Positions 12,022-22,423 of a stretch of DNA of 64,000 nucleotides are shown here, piece by piece (position 1 is the stretch's first letter; every line of letters begins with the position of its first letter). The notes beneath the pieces were generated by a model. It was not told where the DNA came from, did not search any database, and saw only the letters and a program-made list of their open reading frames with translations. The translations under genes and the position numbers were made by a program. This stretch comes from Exophiala sp. HKRS030 (Eukaryota > Ascomycota > Eurotiomycetes > Chaetothyriales > Herpotrichiellaceae): assembly GCA_023897205.1 (NCBI GenBank), contig JAHWDD010000007.1:3844001-3908000 (forward strand), written 5' to 3'.

Positions 12022-13245
12022 CATGAGCATCTAGATATAGAAGTTCCGTCACCGTCGTTCGGTCGATTTATACATATAACTAGCAATTGAAATAGAGACA
12101 TGTTCAACGCATTCCCAGAATCTAGCATGTAGTGCGACTTGAACGCTTGTTAATTTCCCGACCGTGTCTTGCTTTCTGACAAATCTCGGACACAATACTC
12201 AGGTCAGGTCAAGGCAGTGAGTGCTCTACCCCTCCAACCAGCCCATGTTCAAGAGAGTAGAGTACACTGATTCACTCAGCCAGCCAGCCAGGTCAAAACG
12301 ATGAACCGGCACGACCAACCCGTCCGTACTCCTGAGATCCTACTTAAAACGTACCATATATATATATATATATATATATGGTAGTACAGTAAGTAAGGAC
12401 TCAACAGCCATATAGTCCGTACTACCTAATCACTGAATGCAAACCGCCGACTCGCGCTCTCACTAACTACGTACATACCTACCTACCTACGTAGATAGTC
12501 AACGTACTTAACAAGACGCCTCGATTCTTCGTGCTCGAGAGTTCCAGAGGTACATGAGTCGAGACAACGGAGTTGTACTTTCGATGTCTTTTGTGGGATT
12601 TGTCTTTCGTGTGGTTTTCTAATTTGATGACATGTTTTGTCTTTTGCATGGAGACTATGAATCTACGCCCGACTTTACTAATGATTTAGTTGGTTCCTTG
12701 GGGCTACGGAGTAGGTCGACCGACTCGTTCGATTCGTGGGATGCAATGGGGTAAATAGTACAATGTCAGAGTCTATGGAAGGGGGAGGAAATACATGTTT
12801 TTTCTTCTTCATCTCTTTTTCCGCGTGCTTGATGTCATCTCATACCATCTCATCTCAGCTCATCTCATCTCAATTTTGGTCGACGTTGCCCTCCTTTGCT
12901 TCCACAGGGTTTCCCAATGATGCCCTGGCCGCGGGTTTTGGTTTCCGTGTGCTCTGGTGGGTGTGGATGTGGTCTGGACGTCTCCTCTCGATATCGGTTC
13001 ATATCTTTCCTCTGACCTCTAAGCTCATTCGTGTCCCTCGCTTGCGTTCTCCTTTCCTTTCAGATATGCCGAATGCCTCTTTTGTCTGTTGCCACCAGCA
13101 CCAGCACCAGTACCATCCCCTTCTCCATCTCCATCTCCGTCTCCCTTTCCATTCCAAAGTAGGGAGTCTACTCCCAGACCGACACCGTTTCCCAAACCCA
13201 GCCCAGCCCAGCCCAATCCCCATACCCACGCTCCTCCAAGAAGTA
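12022..13245. other. intergenic between convergent zinc transporter and membrane protein genes
   Basis: The 1.2-kb 3'-3' gap holds simple-sequence DNA: a 12-unit AT run inside a palindrome (12352-12383), TACC repeats near 12477-12494, and CAG/CCATCT-type repeats near 13085-13140 and 13195-13220. A long plus-strand open frame crosses into the next gene but has no ATG start or recognisable product. Confidence 0.5.
12352..12383. repeat. perfect 32-bp palindrome with (AT)12 core
   Basis: TACC, then twelve AT units (12356-12379), then GGTA: the whole block equals its own reverse complement. It lies in the 3'-3' intergenic region downstream of the zinc transporter and could extrude as a cruciform. 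Confidence 0.9.
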
Positions 13246-15867
13246 TCAATTCAGAACCCAACTAGCCCACACCCACGCGCCCTCGGCAATACAGCCCAAG
13301 GCGAGCGCGACAAAGCCCAACACCAGACCCGTCACCACACGGGCCTGCGCATCGCGCTTCCAACTCAACGGGTAGGCTTTCCCTTCGATCACCACTGTGC
13401 CGTCGCCCTGGTCGGCGCCCCGCCCGGGAAGTCCGAACAGGATCCACATGGTCGTTGTGAATATGGAGAGGAAGATCGTCACGCACAGCAAGAACAGGAT
13501 GCGTCGTGGTGAGAATGTGTAGTGCAGGTACACTTTGGGTGGGCCGTGCGGCGTGTATGTTTTGCTACTGCTGATGCCGCTCGTGGCAGTGGTGGCGTTG
13601 GATGAGCTGGTGGAAAGGGGGGTTTGTAAAGTAGGAGACGTGTGAGGCGGTGGTGCCTGTGAGGCTCGCGATTTCGAGCGTTGTGGCTGGTACGGCTGGA
13701 ATGGCATGCGTGGTGTGACGATGCTGGGTGGTCGGCTTGTGGTGGAGACCGTGGTTGTCTTGATTCCTGCAGCATTCGTAGTGCCAGTGCCATTGCCGTT
13801 GCCGTTGTTGTCAGTCACCGCCGGTAGTGTGTCGCCAGTCGATCTGTCTTCGTTAGTGGTATCGAAACCATTGTCGTCGCGTGAAGGCATGAATGAAAAC
13901 ACAGGGCTGACTGTCGAATCATTGATGTTGTCGTGATCTTGCTGGGAGAAGCGCAAGCGTCGACGGGTTGACGGCGAGGTTCGAGTGCTGCCGCTACCAC
14001 CTCCGTTGCTGTATTGTTGGTTGCGGAGCCAGAGGAGCCAGAATTTACGACGTCGCCCTAAGTGCGGACGGAGCAGGTGTTGGATAAAATCGGCCCCGTC
14101 GATCGATTGCTGCTGAACGTGTCCGTGCCATGTGCTCACAGCGCTGCTGTTGCGTGCGTTAAGGTATTGCTGATAGTTCTGATGGTCGTTCAACGGTGAC
14201 GATGACTGTGAAGGAGAGACACTCGCGTGGGATAATTTTCTCGCCGATAGCAGGCCGCGGAAAAGGCCGTAGAATTTGCTGTTGTACGTCTTGCGGATGA
14301 TGGTAAAGAGCTGCTCATCGTCGAATGTCGTCTTGTCAACGATTTCAATCTCGACCAGGACACGAGCCGATGGGTGACGAGCGAGACTCAGATCGAGGAA
14401 TAATACCTCGGGTGCGACTGGTGATGGGAAGCGGTCAGACCGAATGGTCGACGCGGCAATGGATGGCTTCGCGGACAATAACATAGTCGAGGTCTTATGG
14501 TCGACGGCTTGATCCTTCTCATCTGCAGAGTCGACTTCCATCTGATTAGAGAGTGGACGAGCACGACGGAAGCTGCGGTTTTGCGAGGATTTGGATTTCT
14601 GCGCTGGAGGTTCGTCCACTTCGCTAAGACTATTCTGTCTCGCTGGGTATGGTGTACTGACGATGGATTCGCGGAACGCCTTGCTGTCGTTGGAATTGTG
14701 CCCGATGACCAGGTTTGCTGGGCGAATGGTCACTCTCCGGCCGGGATGGCTGACGGGTGCTGAGATGGCGCGAGAGAGTTTCCGGTCGTCATCTGTCGGT
14801 GGGTTGGAACGAAGACCGTCGAGTGATGACGGTGTGAGATTCGTCGTGTTCGTAGTGACGAGTTCTTTGTCCCTTCTGTGTACACGCAGAGATCCGAATC
14901 CACCGAGCGGAGTTGGCAGGGTCGTTGTAGCTGAAGTCATTGCTGGTGTGTTCGGGTATTCTATGACATTATGTTTGATGGTATCTTGTGACTTGAACCG
15001 CTTGTTCGCATTCTCCTCGGCGTCCGTGATGCCAGAAATCTCGGTCTTGGACGAATTGCCTTCGAGAGCATCCAGTGCATCTTGTCTGCCTCCAGGAGAT
15101 GTTATCTTGAGCTCTTCGTCTTCGTCCGTATCCGGTTCAGCGTTCACCATATGCAACTTCTGGAGTTGATGACCGGCATTTAGTGGTCTTGAAACCAAAG
15201 AATTACCACCACTCTCTGCAGGCGATGATTGAGCTGCGTACAGCTTGGGTATTGAGCCACCTGAGTCGTTACTATGTTGCACGATGCAAGGCCTGGAAAC
15301 ACGAACGCTGCTCGCTCGTTGTACCACCGACGCTGTTGGTGATGCGATACTCGAGTCATCAGATCCCGAATCATAGAATGACTTGGGCTCATCTGGACCA
15401 GTAACGTGGTTGGTGACAGGGCTTGTGGCTTGTGTGCTAATCGTTTTGTCTTCCCGGGCTATTTTCCTGGTGCTCGGCTCAATGTTTCCAGAACCTGGAA
15501 CGCCACTTGTGCTCTGTCCGGAAACGCTATCTGGCTTATTCTTCTTCAGCTTCTTCAGCATAGCTCTTTTCTTTGTCGGAGTTGATGGTTGTGCTAATGC
15601 TTCACTGATTTCTGAGTCTGTCGTCGTCTTAGACCATCGGCTGACCTCGTGTGGTGTTGCATGGCGTTCTCCGGAGCCACGGACAAGGTGACCTATGCCG
15701 GCTTTCCAAGTTGATAGAGCAGATGGACCTCCCGATGAAGGTTCGATGACAGACATATCTGATTGCCTCTTAATGGAAGCAGCTTCACTCCGAGGGCTTG
15801 CTGTTCGGACCACAAGCTCGGGTTTACGGCCGAGGCCAACTGAGGGAGAGATAGCATTAACAACCAT
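13246..15867 (-). CDS. large disordered protein with two C-terminal membrane segments, function unknown
   Basis: A single 873-codon frame begins with ATG at 15867. I do not recognise a named family. The first two thirds are low-complexity Ser/Thr/Pro-rich sequence with basic patches (KKRAMLKKLKKNKPD). An ordered block follows (RVLVEIEIVDKTTFDDEQLF, then KTYNSKFYGLFRGLLSARKL), typical of a conserved fungal domain. After another disordered stretch the C-terminus has two hydrophobic segments (RILFLLCVTIFLSIFTTTMW and VVTGLVLGFVALALGCIAEG) separated by a short polar loop. The topology suggests a tail-anchored hairpin with a long cytosolic N-terminus. Codon use is coding-like throughout and no frameshift is seen. 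The TFIIIC-subunit gene lies upstream in the same orientation, with no evident functional link. Confidence 0.75.
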   Translation of the reverse strand: MVVNAISPSVGLGRKPELVVRTASPRSEAASIKRQSDMSVIEPSSGGPSALSTWKAGIGHLVRGSGERHATPHEVSRWSKTTTDSEISEALAQPSTPTKKRAMLKKLKKNKPDSVSGQSTSGVPGSGNIEPSTRKIAREDKTISTQATSPVTNHVTGPDEPKSFYDSGSDDSSIASPTASVVQRASSVRVSRPCIVQHSNDSGGSIPKLYAAQSSPAESGGNSLVSRPLNAGHQLQKLHMVNAEPDTDEDEELKITSPGGRQDALDALEGNSSKTEISGITDAEENANKRFKSQDTIKHNVIEYPNTPAMTSATTTLPTPLGGFGSLRVHRRDKELVTTNTTNLTPSSLDGLRSNPPTDDDRKLSRAISAPVSHPGRRVTIRPANLVIGHNSNDSKAFRESIVSTPYPARQNSLSEVDEPPAQKSKSSQNRSFRRARPLSNQMEVDSADEKDQAVDHKTSTMLLSAKPSIAASTIRSDRFPSPVAPEVLFLDLSLARHPSARVLVEIEIVDKTTFDDEQLFTIIRKTYNSKFYGLFRGLLSARKLSHASVSPSQSSSPLNDHQNYQQYLNARNSSAVSTWHGHVQQQSIDGADFIQHLLRPHLGRRRKFWLLWLRNQQYSNGGGSGSTRTSPSTRRRLRFSQQDHDNINDSTVSPVFSFMPSRDDNGFDTTNEDRSTGDTLPAVTDNNGNGNGTGTTNAAGIKTTTVSTTSRPPSIVTPRMPFQPYQPQRSKSRASQAPPPHTSPTLQTPLSTSSSNATTATSGISSSKTYTPHGPPKVYLHYTFSPRRILFLLCVTIFLSIFTTTMWILFGLPGRGADQGDGTVVIEGKAYPLSWKRDAQARVVTGLVLGFVALALGCIAEGAWVWASWVLN

Positions 15868-16370
15868 GGCGGAAGGTTGAAGAAATCAGAAAGTGGTAGG
15901 ACGAGAGGTCTTGCATCCTCGTATTCGAGTATTTCAAGGCCGCCCATACTGAATCCATGACCTTGCATGCAGCGAATGTCATCGTCGTGACGGCCAAAAA
16001 GTAGTGGCACTGAAAGAAACATTGCTGTTTGCGGAAATGTTGTTTTCGGATTTGGTAGAATACCTCGAATGCGAAAAGTTTTGCGATCAGTGGAAGTAAC
16101 AACTATTTTTGACTCGACGATGTGTGTTTGCAGATATCAAGTAGCTCCTTGAGCAGATGTCGCAATCTGTTCGCAGTCACAGCAGGGGAGTGCTTGGTGG
16201 TGACACATGTTCGAGCCGCATTCCAATCGAGGCTGAATTGGAAGATTGGCGTAGATGTCAGACAGAATTCTCTCCTGATGTTTTGACGGTCTCCCCTATT
16301 TCAACCTCCCACCATTAGACTTGAATCTCCCCGTCAGACGACCAAATTCCTCTTCGCAATCCGACCGAGG
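15868..16370. other. intergenic, upstream of the disordered membrane protein gene
   Basis: About 500 bp between two minus-strand genes. It must contain the terminator of the TFIIIC gene and the promoter of the membrane protein gene. No further gene is seen. Confidence 0.45.
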
Positions 16371-18131
16371 TCATATTTGCCCGCGATACTTGCCTTGACA
16401 ATACGGGCAAACATCGAATTCGCTGAACAGTATCCGACTCAAGCTTGGACCATCAGGCAGTTCCGTCTTCCCAGGGTCGAGGAATTGCTTTCCGCATCGG
16501 GCACAAAACATGGATATACCGGGCTCTTGGATCACAACAAAGGTCAAATTGCAACGGGTAAAGGAATGTCCTTTAGTACATCGAGCCGAGACTCCGAAGG
16601 GAATAGATGACGTGCAAATGTCACAGTGTTGTCCCGCAAATGGAGCCATCTCGTCCGTCTTCGGTTCGGGGCGGGTGATCTGATCCACATTCATTGCTGT
16701 TTCATCCTCTTCGGTCTGTATTTGACTATCGATTGAAGCGGCCTTGGGTTGTGACAAGAGCGTGCTCGAAGCAGACCTGGCCCAGTCCACAAGATCGGAG
16801 ATATCTTGAAAGTACATGTTGACCATATTGACAGTATTGAAGACAATGTGCTTGTCAAGAGTAGTTTTGATCATATCTGGCGATGTACCTGCTACCACCT
16901 GCAGGATTTTTCGAATGGCTTCCATTTCAGTTTCAACTTTGTGTACTTGGGTAGGTGCCTTGAGCTTTTTAAAAAGAACCCAAGTCCGCTGATGTGCAGG
17001 TGAGGTGGAATCTAGCATGTCAGATGGATGCAATGTCACGCATGTTGCGGCTTTGGTACAATCATCAGAGAAAGCAGTGCCCCAGTTCCGCACTAGAACA
17101 CGTCCACCAAGGTTAAAATTGTCGCTGAACTCTGATTTGCATGCTTGTATCTGCGAGCTAAAGATATCTGTGGGAGGAGATTGAATGAGAGGCCGCCCAT
17201 GGCTAAGCCGCTCCAATCCCGTCACGTTGACTAGGATCTCGGATTCTGGTTCATGAGTGTCGTCAACCCTGCCCGATCTCTGGACCACCAGAGACAGATA
17301 TTGGGCCTTTCTTACTTGACCAAAGCTCACCTTGACTTGTAAGTTGGCCACACTGGAAGCTCCGTCATGGAAATCTGATATAACCCAATTGGTAGTTTCA
17401 AGCTTGGAAACGGGCGAGGAAGTTGCCAATATATGTCGCAGAGTCGGCCTTGACTGGAGATGGGATTGAGGAGGAATTTCGAGCTCTCGGCTTGCCAGCA
17501 GATTAATTGTCCAAGTACCATACGCGGAGACATGTTCCTTGCGCACGCGGCAGACGTGTATTTGCTGATTGTCGTCAGCCAGTATAAGGAGATGAGTGCC
17601 CCACTTAGAGTCTGTGAAATGGGTGATCTTGGGCAGCCACAGAAAACTGCGAAATCGCAATGCACGTCTTGAAGAGTGTAGTTGGTTAGTCAAGGGTGAC
17701 CTCAGCGCATTATTCACTACACAAGTTCTCTGCCACACGCCGGGATTACCATTTGTTTCCCAGAATGAGAGAAGCAAATTTGAGGTCAGTATAGACAGAA
17801 CACTTCTGGTATAAAGGCCAAGACCTGCAGTAGACCACGACAGGGCTATCACACTAGATTCGGATTGTTCTTCGCCAATGGAGGCATCTTTGAGCGTTGC
17901 AAGTTTAACGAGGGGCCAGTCTGCCTGTCCAAACTGGTTGACACGCAGGAGATGCTTTTGCCACTGCTGAGAAGTGAAATCATGATCATGATCATTAGGT
18001 GTGAGAAGATAAACGACCTCACCAGCGGCAACTGCTACGTCGTCGCCATCCCAGGCAATGGCATCCTGACATGTAGGCCAATAAGTTACCTGTATTCTCT
18101 CCTGAGAATTTGTGTTGATTGAGCTAGTCAT
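16371..18131 (-). CDS. TFIIIC subunit with C-terminal zinc-finger domain (Sfc9/GTF3C4-like)
   Basis: TFIIIC binds the A and B boxes of tRNA genes and recruits TFIIIB for RNA polymerase III. This 586-residue protein starts at an ATG (18131) and has the two-part layout of the TFIIIC delta-type family: a propeller-like N-terminal domain (TYWPTCQDAIAWDGDDVAVA at the start) and a C-terminal zinc-binding domain (about residues 510-586). Cys/His ligands are in QHCDICTSSIPFG, CTKGHSFTRC, MFCARCGK and FDVCPYCQGKYRG. The order of domains and the ending CPYCQGKYRG are characteristic. No intron is required. It could be a shorter paralogue, but the zinc domain makes the family assignment firm. Confidence 0.85.
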   Translation of the reverse strand: MTSSINTNSQERIQVTYWPTCQDAIAWDGDDVAVAAGEVVYLLTPNDHDHDFTSQQWQKHLLRVNQFGQADWPLVKLATLKDASIGEEQSESSVIALSWSTAGLGLYTRSVLSILTSNLLLSFWETNGNPGVWQRTCVVNNALRSPLTNQLHSSRRALRFRSFLWLPKITHFTDSKWGTHLLILADDNQQIHVCRVRKEHVSAYGTWTINLLASRELEIPPQSHLQSRPTLRHILATSSPVSKLETTNWVISDFHDGASSVANLQVKVSFGQVRKAQYLSLVVQRSGRVDDTHEPESEILVNVTGLERLSHGRPLIQSPPTDIFSSQIQACKSEFSDNFNLGGRVLVRNWGTAFSDDCTKAATCVTLHPSDMLDSTSPAHQRTWVLFKKLKAPTQVHKVETEMEAIRKILQVVAGTSPDMIKTTLDKHIVFNTVNMVNMYFQDISDLVDWARSASSTLLSQPKAASIDSQIQTEEDETAMNVDQITRPEPKTDEMAPFAGQHCDICTSSIPFGVSARCTKGHSFTRCNLTFVVIQEPGISMFCARCGKQFLDPGKTELPDGPSLSRILFSEFDVCPYCQGKYRGQI

Positions 18132-19766
18132 GAATGCTTGTAATCTGGCGTCTCACTGCTCACTGGGTAGATGTGGATATAACGGCATACCAACTCCGGT
18201 TCATTGCCACGTCACAGCAGCCTTGGTCCTGTGCAATTTTAAAGATGGGGTAATTTTGGAGCGGCGCTTTTTGAGATCGGTGTGTCTGATGATGCGTAAT
18301 CACAAACAGAAGCGGGCTCGAGTTGTGTCGCCAAATGAAGAACCCAATATACAGAACAGAGTGAACGTGTGAGAGAAACTGTTACGTGCGTTCGTTTGTT
18401 TGCGTGTGCGTTACCGTGTTCGGCATAGTTTCCTAATGGGGTAGCTGTGTGGCTGGTGGGGCTAAGCAAGCTCAGCCGCATGCGGCAAGAGTCAACCGAG
18501 TCACTGGAGAAAATTCAAGTGGTCACGACTGTGTGCGTGACCAATGTGCCAATGCAGCTCAAGCAAGGCTGAGATCTCGGACAAGCCAGAAGCCCAGCTA
18601 CTTGATGCGGTTTAGTGTGAAAAGTCATGTCGTGGAGGATTGGTTTTGCAAATCTCGGGGATGTCGAATGGACCTGAGGTGGTCACTGCGTCAAGACTCA
18701 AGAGTCAAGACCCAAGACCCAAGACTAGAATCCCACCTGACGCCTCCTCATCCAGGTTGCATCTGACCTCGATGGCTGAAGATGGCTGTTCTTATGCCAC
18801 TCATCATGCATGAGTTATAACGGCAATGACGACGACTATAATAACGGACGTAGCCAGACGATCGATCGTTGTGGCATTCGACTGAGAGATTTGAACCGAA
18901 CTATCGCTAGACGATTAGCTGGGTATTTGGTACATCCTTCGACGCTACGGACATGCCAATTTTAGTAAATTGGGTTTTGAGATTGTAACGTACGATGTAT
19001 CAGGGGCGACAAGGAGGAAAGGCGACAGATTGATTGGCGGGATAGGCCTAGTTGGGGTTAGTGGCAGCATTCAGGGGGACGTGTTCCAAAATTGGATCTG
19101 CGCTAGTATCAATTGGGATGGACTTCTGGGGATCCTGGTGGAGTCTTGGGACACTAGCAAGGAAGCTAATTGGTGATAGTGCCACGCTAGTCTGCGGCTA
19201 ATGTGAGGCTAAAGCGTATTATTCACTTGCCATTTGAGCATTTGCCAACAAACAACTGCAACTAGGCAGGGCTGAGACCTCCATGACCAAAACACACTCT
19301 TGATTCTAGGGATCATGAGTCTTCTTGTACAGTAGTACGTGGTCATTTGGTGGACGGTCATTCAATCATGCGATGCAAAGTCATCTATTACTCCGTACAG
19401 ATCTGTCGCCTCGAGGTTAGCCACGGACAAATTGACTCTCGTGTCTTGGTTCTTTCCACAAAGTCTCGACGCTGCGGACACTGCGCCCTCCCCGCCCTCC
19501 CCTATCGAGCCAATCAAAGGTGGATATTATACTAACTCCCTGCCACTTGCTGCCCGTGGCGTTTGCCAGCTACTCAAACAGTCCAAAACTACCAGCGCGT
19601 TGCCCTCGTCCTACAGGTTTCACTTCAATATTATCATGGTCGCGACTCTGCCCTCCCATGCCCTAATCTCCCCTTTGTTTCTTCACACATATTAATCCCC
19701 CTTTCCCTCGTTTTCTGGCATTGCTTGTGTGCAGCCACTTTTACCTCTTCCAGCAGACATCTCACC
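18132..19766. promoter_or_regulatory. shared upstream region of the TFIIIC gene and the P450 gene
   Basis: A 1.6-kb divergent intergenic region. The 300 bp before the P450 ATG are strongly pyrimidine-rich, typical of a fungal promoter and 5' UTR. One TACTCCGTA word lies at 19389-19397. No gene or tRNA was found. Confidence 0.4.
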
Positions 19767-21539
19767 ATGGCGGCTTCCATCTCGCCGTCGGTCATCGTGA
19801 CCCAAATCCAGAATTACCTGGGCGTCAGCACTAATGAGACTGCCGACGCTCTTTTCACGTCCCCTGCCGTAACCGCCATTGGTACCTACAAATGGTTCAT
19901 CGGCACTGCCATCTTTATCCTCGTTACAGCCATTCAATGGATCAAATATTCCCTGAAAGATCGTCCTCCACCGGGCCTGAAACTGATCCCGGGCCCTACT
20001 TCCACCATTCCCTGGTTAGGTCGTGTCCATGATGTCGACCCCAACTGCCCATGGTTTGCCATGAAGAAATTCTCCGACGAATACAATGGCATTTTCCGCT
20101 CCACCATCTGCGGTGAGATGCATATCTGGGTCGGTGACGCAGATATCGCTTACGATCTCTTGTGCAAGAAGGCCCGGATCTACTCTTCACGCCCTATGGT
20201 CCCTGCCGTTCCAGGCAGTGACTCCCAGGGTCAATACCTCCCTCTTTTGGAGCATGGCGGTAAGAAAAAACAGCCCCCAATCAATTTGTGAAAAATACCG
20301 GTTACTAACGCGAACAAAATAGACCATTGGCGTAACCAACGCAAGTTTGCTCACACCGTCCTGACCGCGGGGTTCAACCAGAAATACTATGGATACATCA
20401 GCCACGAAGCGAAACGTTTCATGTATAAACTTTTGGTTGATCCCAAGGATCACTTTGCTCTTACCGATCGATTCTGCGGTCGTATCAGTGCTCGTCTTGG
20501 TTATGGCCGACCCGAGTCTGCTGCTGCTCACTGCAAAAATGCTGGCGAATTCATCCCTCAAATCTCTCCTTCTGGATCCATCACCAACCTGATGCCATTC
20601 CTTGGCAGCCTTCCCGAATGGATGAATCCTTCCATTCAACAGGTCCGCCAGCGACGAGAGAAAGAAGAGAAGCTTTGGAAGGGTCTCATGAAGCAGGTCT
20701 CGCACGAAATCGATAATGGAACTGCCCCAATCAGCTACGCCAGAACTTATTTCGAGCGTAAACAAGCAGAGGGTGGCTCTCGATCTTTTGGTTTCGATGA
20801 CCATGAGGCCGCCTACGCCGTTGGCATGTTGGTCACCGTCGCCATTTTCACCATTGGTGGTCCTCTCTACTGCTTCTTCCTCGCCATGGTTCTTCACCCC
20901 GAGTGGCAAGACAAGGTCCGCAAAGAATACGATGAGGTCATTGGTGACCGCGTTGTTGAAGTTGCTGATGCTCCAAATCTACCAATCCTCAGAGCTTGTA
21001 TCAAAGAGTGCGTCAGATGGCGACCACCGGTCCCATTGGGTGTTCCTCGTCTTCTCGAAGAGGATGATGAGTGGAATGGATACTACCTACCTAAGGGTGC
21101 TGTGATCCACGCTATTGATCTTGCTCTCGCACGAAACCCCAAGCTCTACCCCGACCCAGAGACATATAATCCTTCTCGTTGGCTCGAACCCGAATATCCC
21201 ACATACAAGGAGCCTCTTACTGAACATCCCAGACTCATGGGTCACCACGGTTTCGGCATGGGTAGACGTATGTGCCCGGGCATCGAAGTCACTGAAGCTG
21301 AACTCCTCGTTGCTTGCGGCAGCATAATTGGCTGCTTCGAGCTCAACCCTTACAAGGATGAGAACGGCCAACCCAAGTGGCCCGAGAACTATAACTTTAC
21401 TCCCAATCTCATCGGTGGTCCTCTTCCATTCGAGATGGACGTCAAAGTTCGAAACCCAGAGAAGGCTGCACGAATCAAGGCCTGGTATGAGGAGAGTGTG
21501 GCCGACGAACAGGCTGGCAAGATCGCAGCTGGTCTGTAG
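19767..21539 (+). CDS. cytochrome P450 monooxygenase, ER-anchored
   Basis: Exon 1 is 19767-20259 and exon 2 is 20323-21539, separated by a 63-nt intron (gtaaga...aatag with a CTAAC branch). The joint restores LLEHGDHWRNQRKF, the helix C WxxxR motif. The ATG is in a good context (caccATGg). The product is 569 residues with an N-terminal membrane anchor (about WFIGTAIFILVTAIQW) and a proline-rich hinge. Family marks are ExxR in KECVRWRP, the PERF-like region NPSRWLEPE, and the heme-binding loop FGMGRRMCPG with Cys482. The I-helix lacks the usual acid-alcohol pair (see findings). It resembles fungal P450s annotated as phenylacetate- or O-methylsterigmatocystin-hydroxylase-like, but I cannot assign a CYP family or substrate. 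It is followed by an APC permease in the same orientation, too distant to imply a cluster. Confidence 0.9.
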
Positions 21540-22423
21540 AGAAACGTTTTGGATGATGAGACGGCTCGGTTGCAACTGATATCGTGCATCCCTTCTAATG
21601 ATTCGTTTGAGCTTTCAAAGCAATGACGAATGTGTACAATCCACCTATTATTCCAGAGGGCGGACGACCTCAGGGCATATCTTTGTTTAGCGCGCGTTGA
21701 TTTTGGTTTATAGCAGAACGGTGTAGATCGTATGAAACTATAAAGCACTCCAACAATCTCTCTTGCATACTTCCTGATTCTTAACCATATATCCTGCTCG
21801 TGTCTCCGGACCATGCTCCCTGGGGCTATATTGCAAGGACACGCTGGCCCTGCTTACATGGCACAATAATCACGTGCAAGCCTCGACACCTCGCACAAGC
21901 CTAAAAACTCTGAAGCTAACACGTTTTACAATGCGAGGAACTCTCCAATCGCACATGGTTATCTTCTTCGCTTGCAAGATCAGAACTTGGTTTTCAAGTC
22001 GTCGATCTCCATGTTGTCGGACCCACGCTAAAGATTTAGTCCATGGCCAGAACCGCCCAGCCCCATACTTTCAAGCTTCCTGACTTGCTTAATTATGTTG
22101 CATCGATCTGTGTATCTGTATCTAATCAATGCGCAAGGTTATCACTGCATTTCTTTGGCCGTCCATGTGTGGTGATCCTGTTAGGTCAAGAGATTTGCAA
22201 ACTCTGGCCATGATCCCCAGTCAATGTCCCACATTGCGAGCACTAACTTCGAGGTTTGTTTGTGCGACTTTGTACCTGCCTCACTTCTCTTTATGTAAGT
22301 GATCAGTGTCCAGTCTCTAAGAGTATACGTTTCAACCTCTGAGTATCTGGTGCTTGATAACCACGCTTGCCTCTCATTACTGGCAAGATCTTGATATATC
22401 GGTCGCACGAGTAGTAAGCCTTC
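21540..22423. other. intergenic between P450 and permease genes
   Basis: About 880 bp between two plus-strand genes. No recognisable gene. It should hold the P450 terminator and the permease promoter. Confidence 0.45.

Noticed and set aside
12736..13512. A 258-codon plus-strand frame
   Set aside because: It lacks an ATG start, is full of simple repeats and overlaps the 3' end of the opposite membrane-protein gene.
19767..21539. Possible CYP51 (sterol 14-demethylase)
   Set aside because: The heme loop is FGMGRRMCPG and the substrate-recognition regions and I-helix do not match CYP51; only the P450 superfamily is certain.
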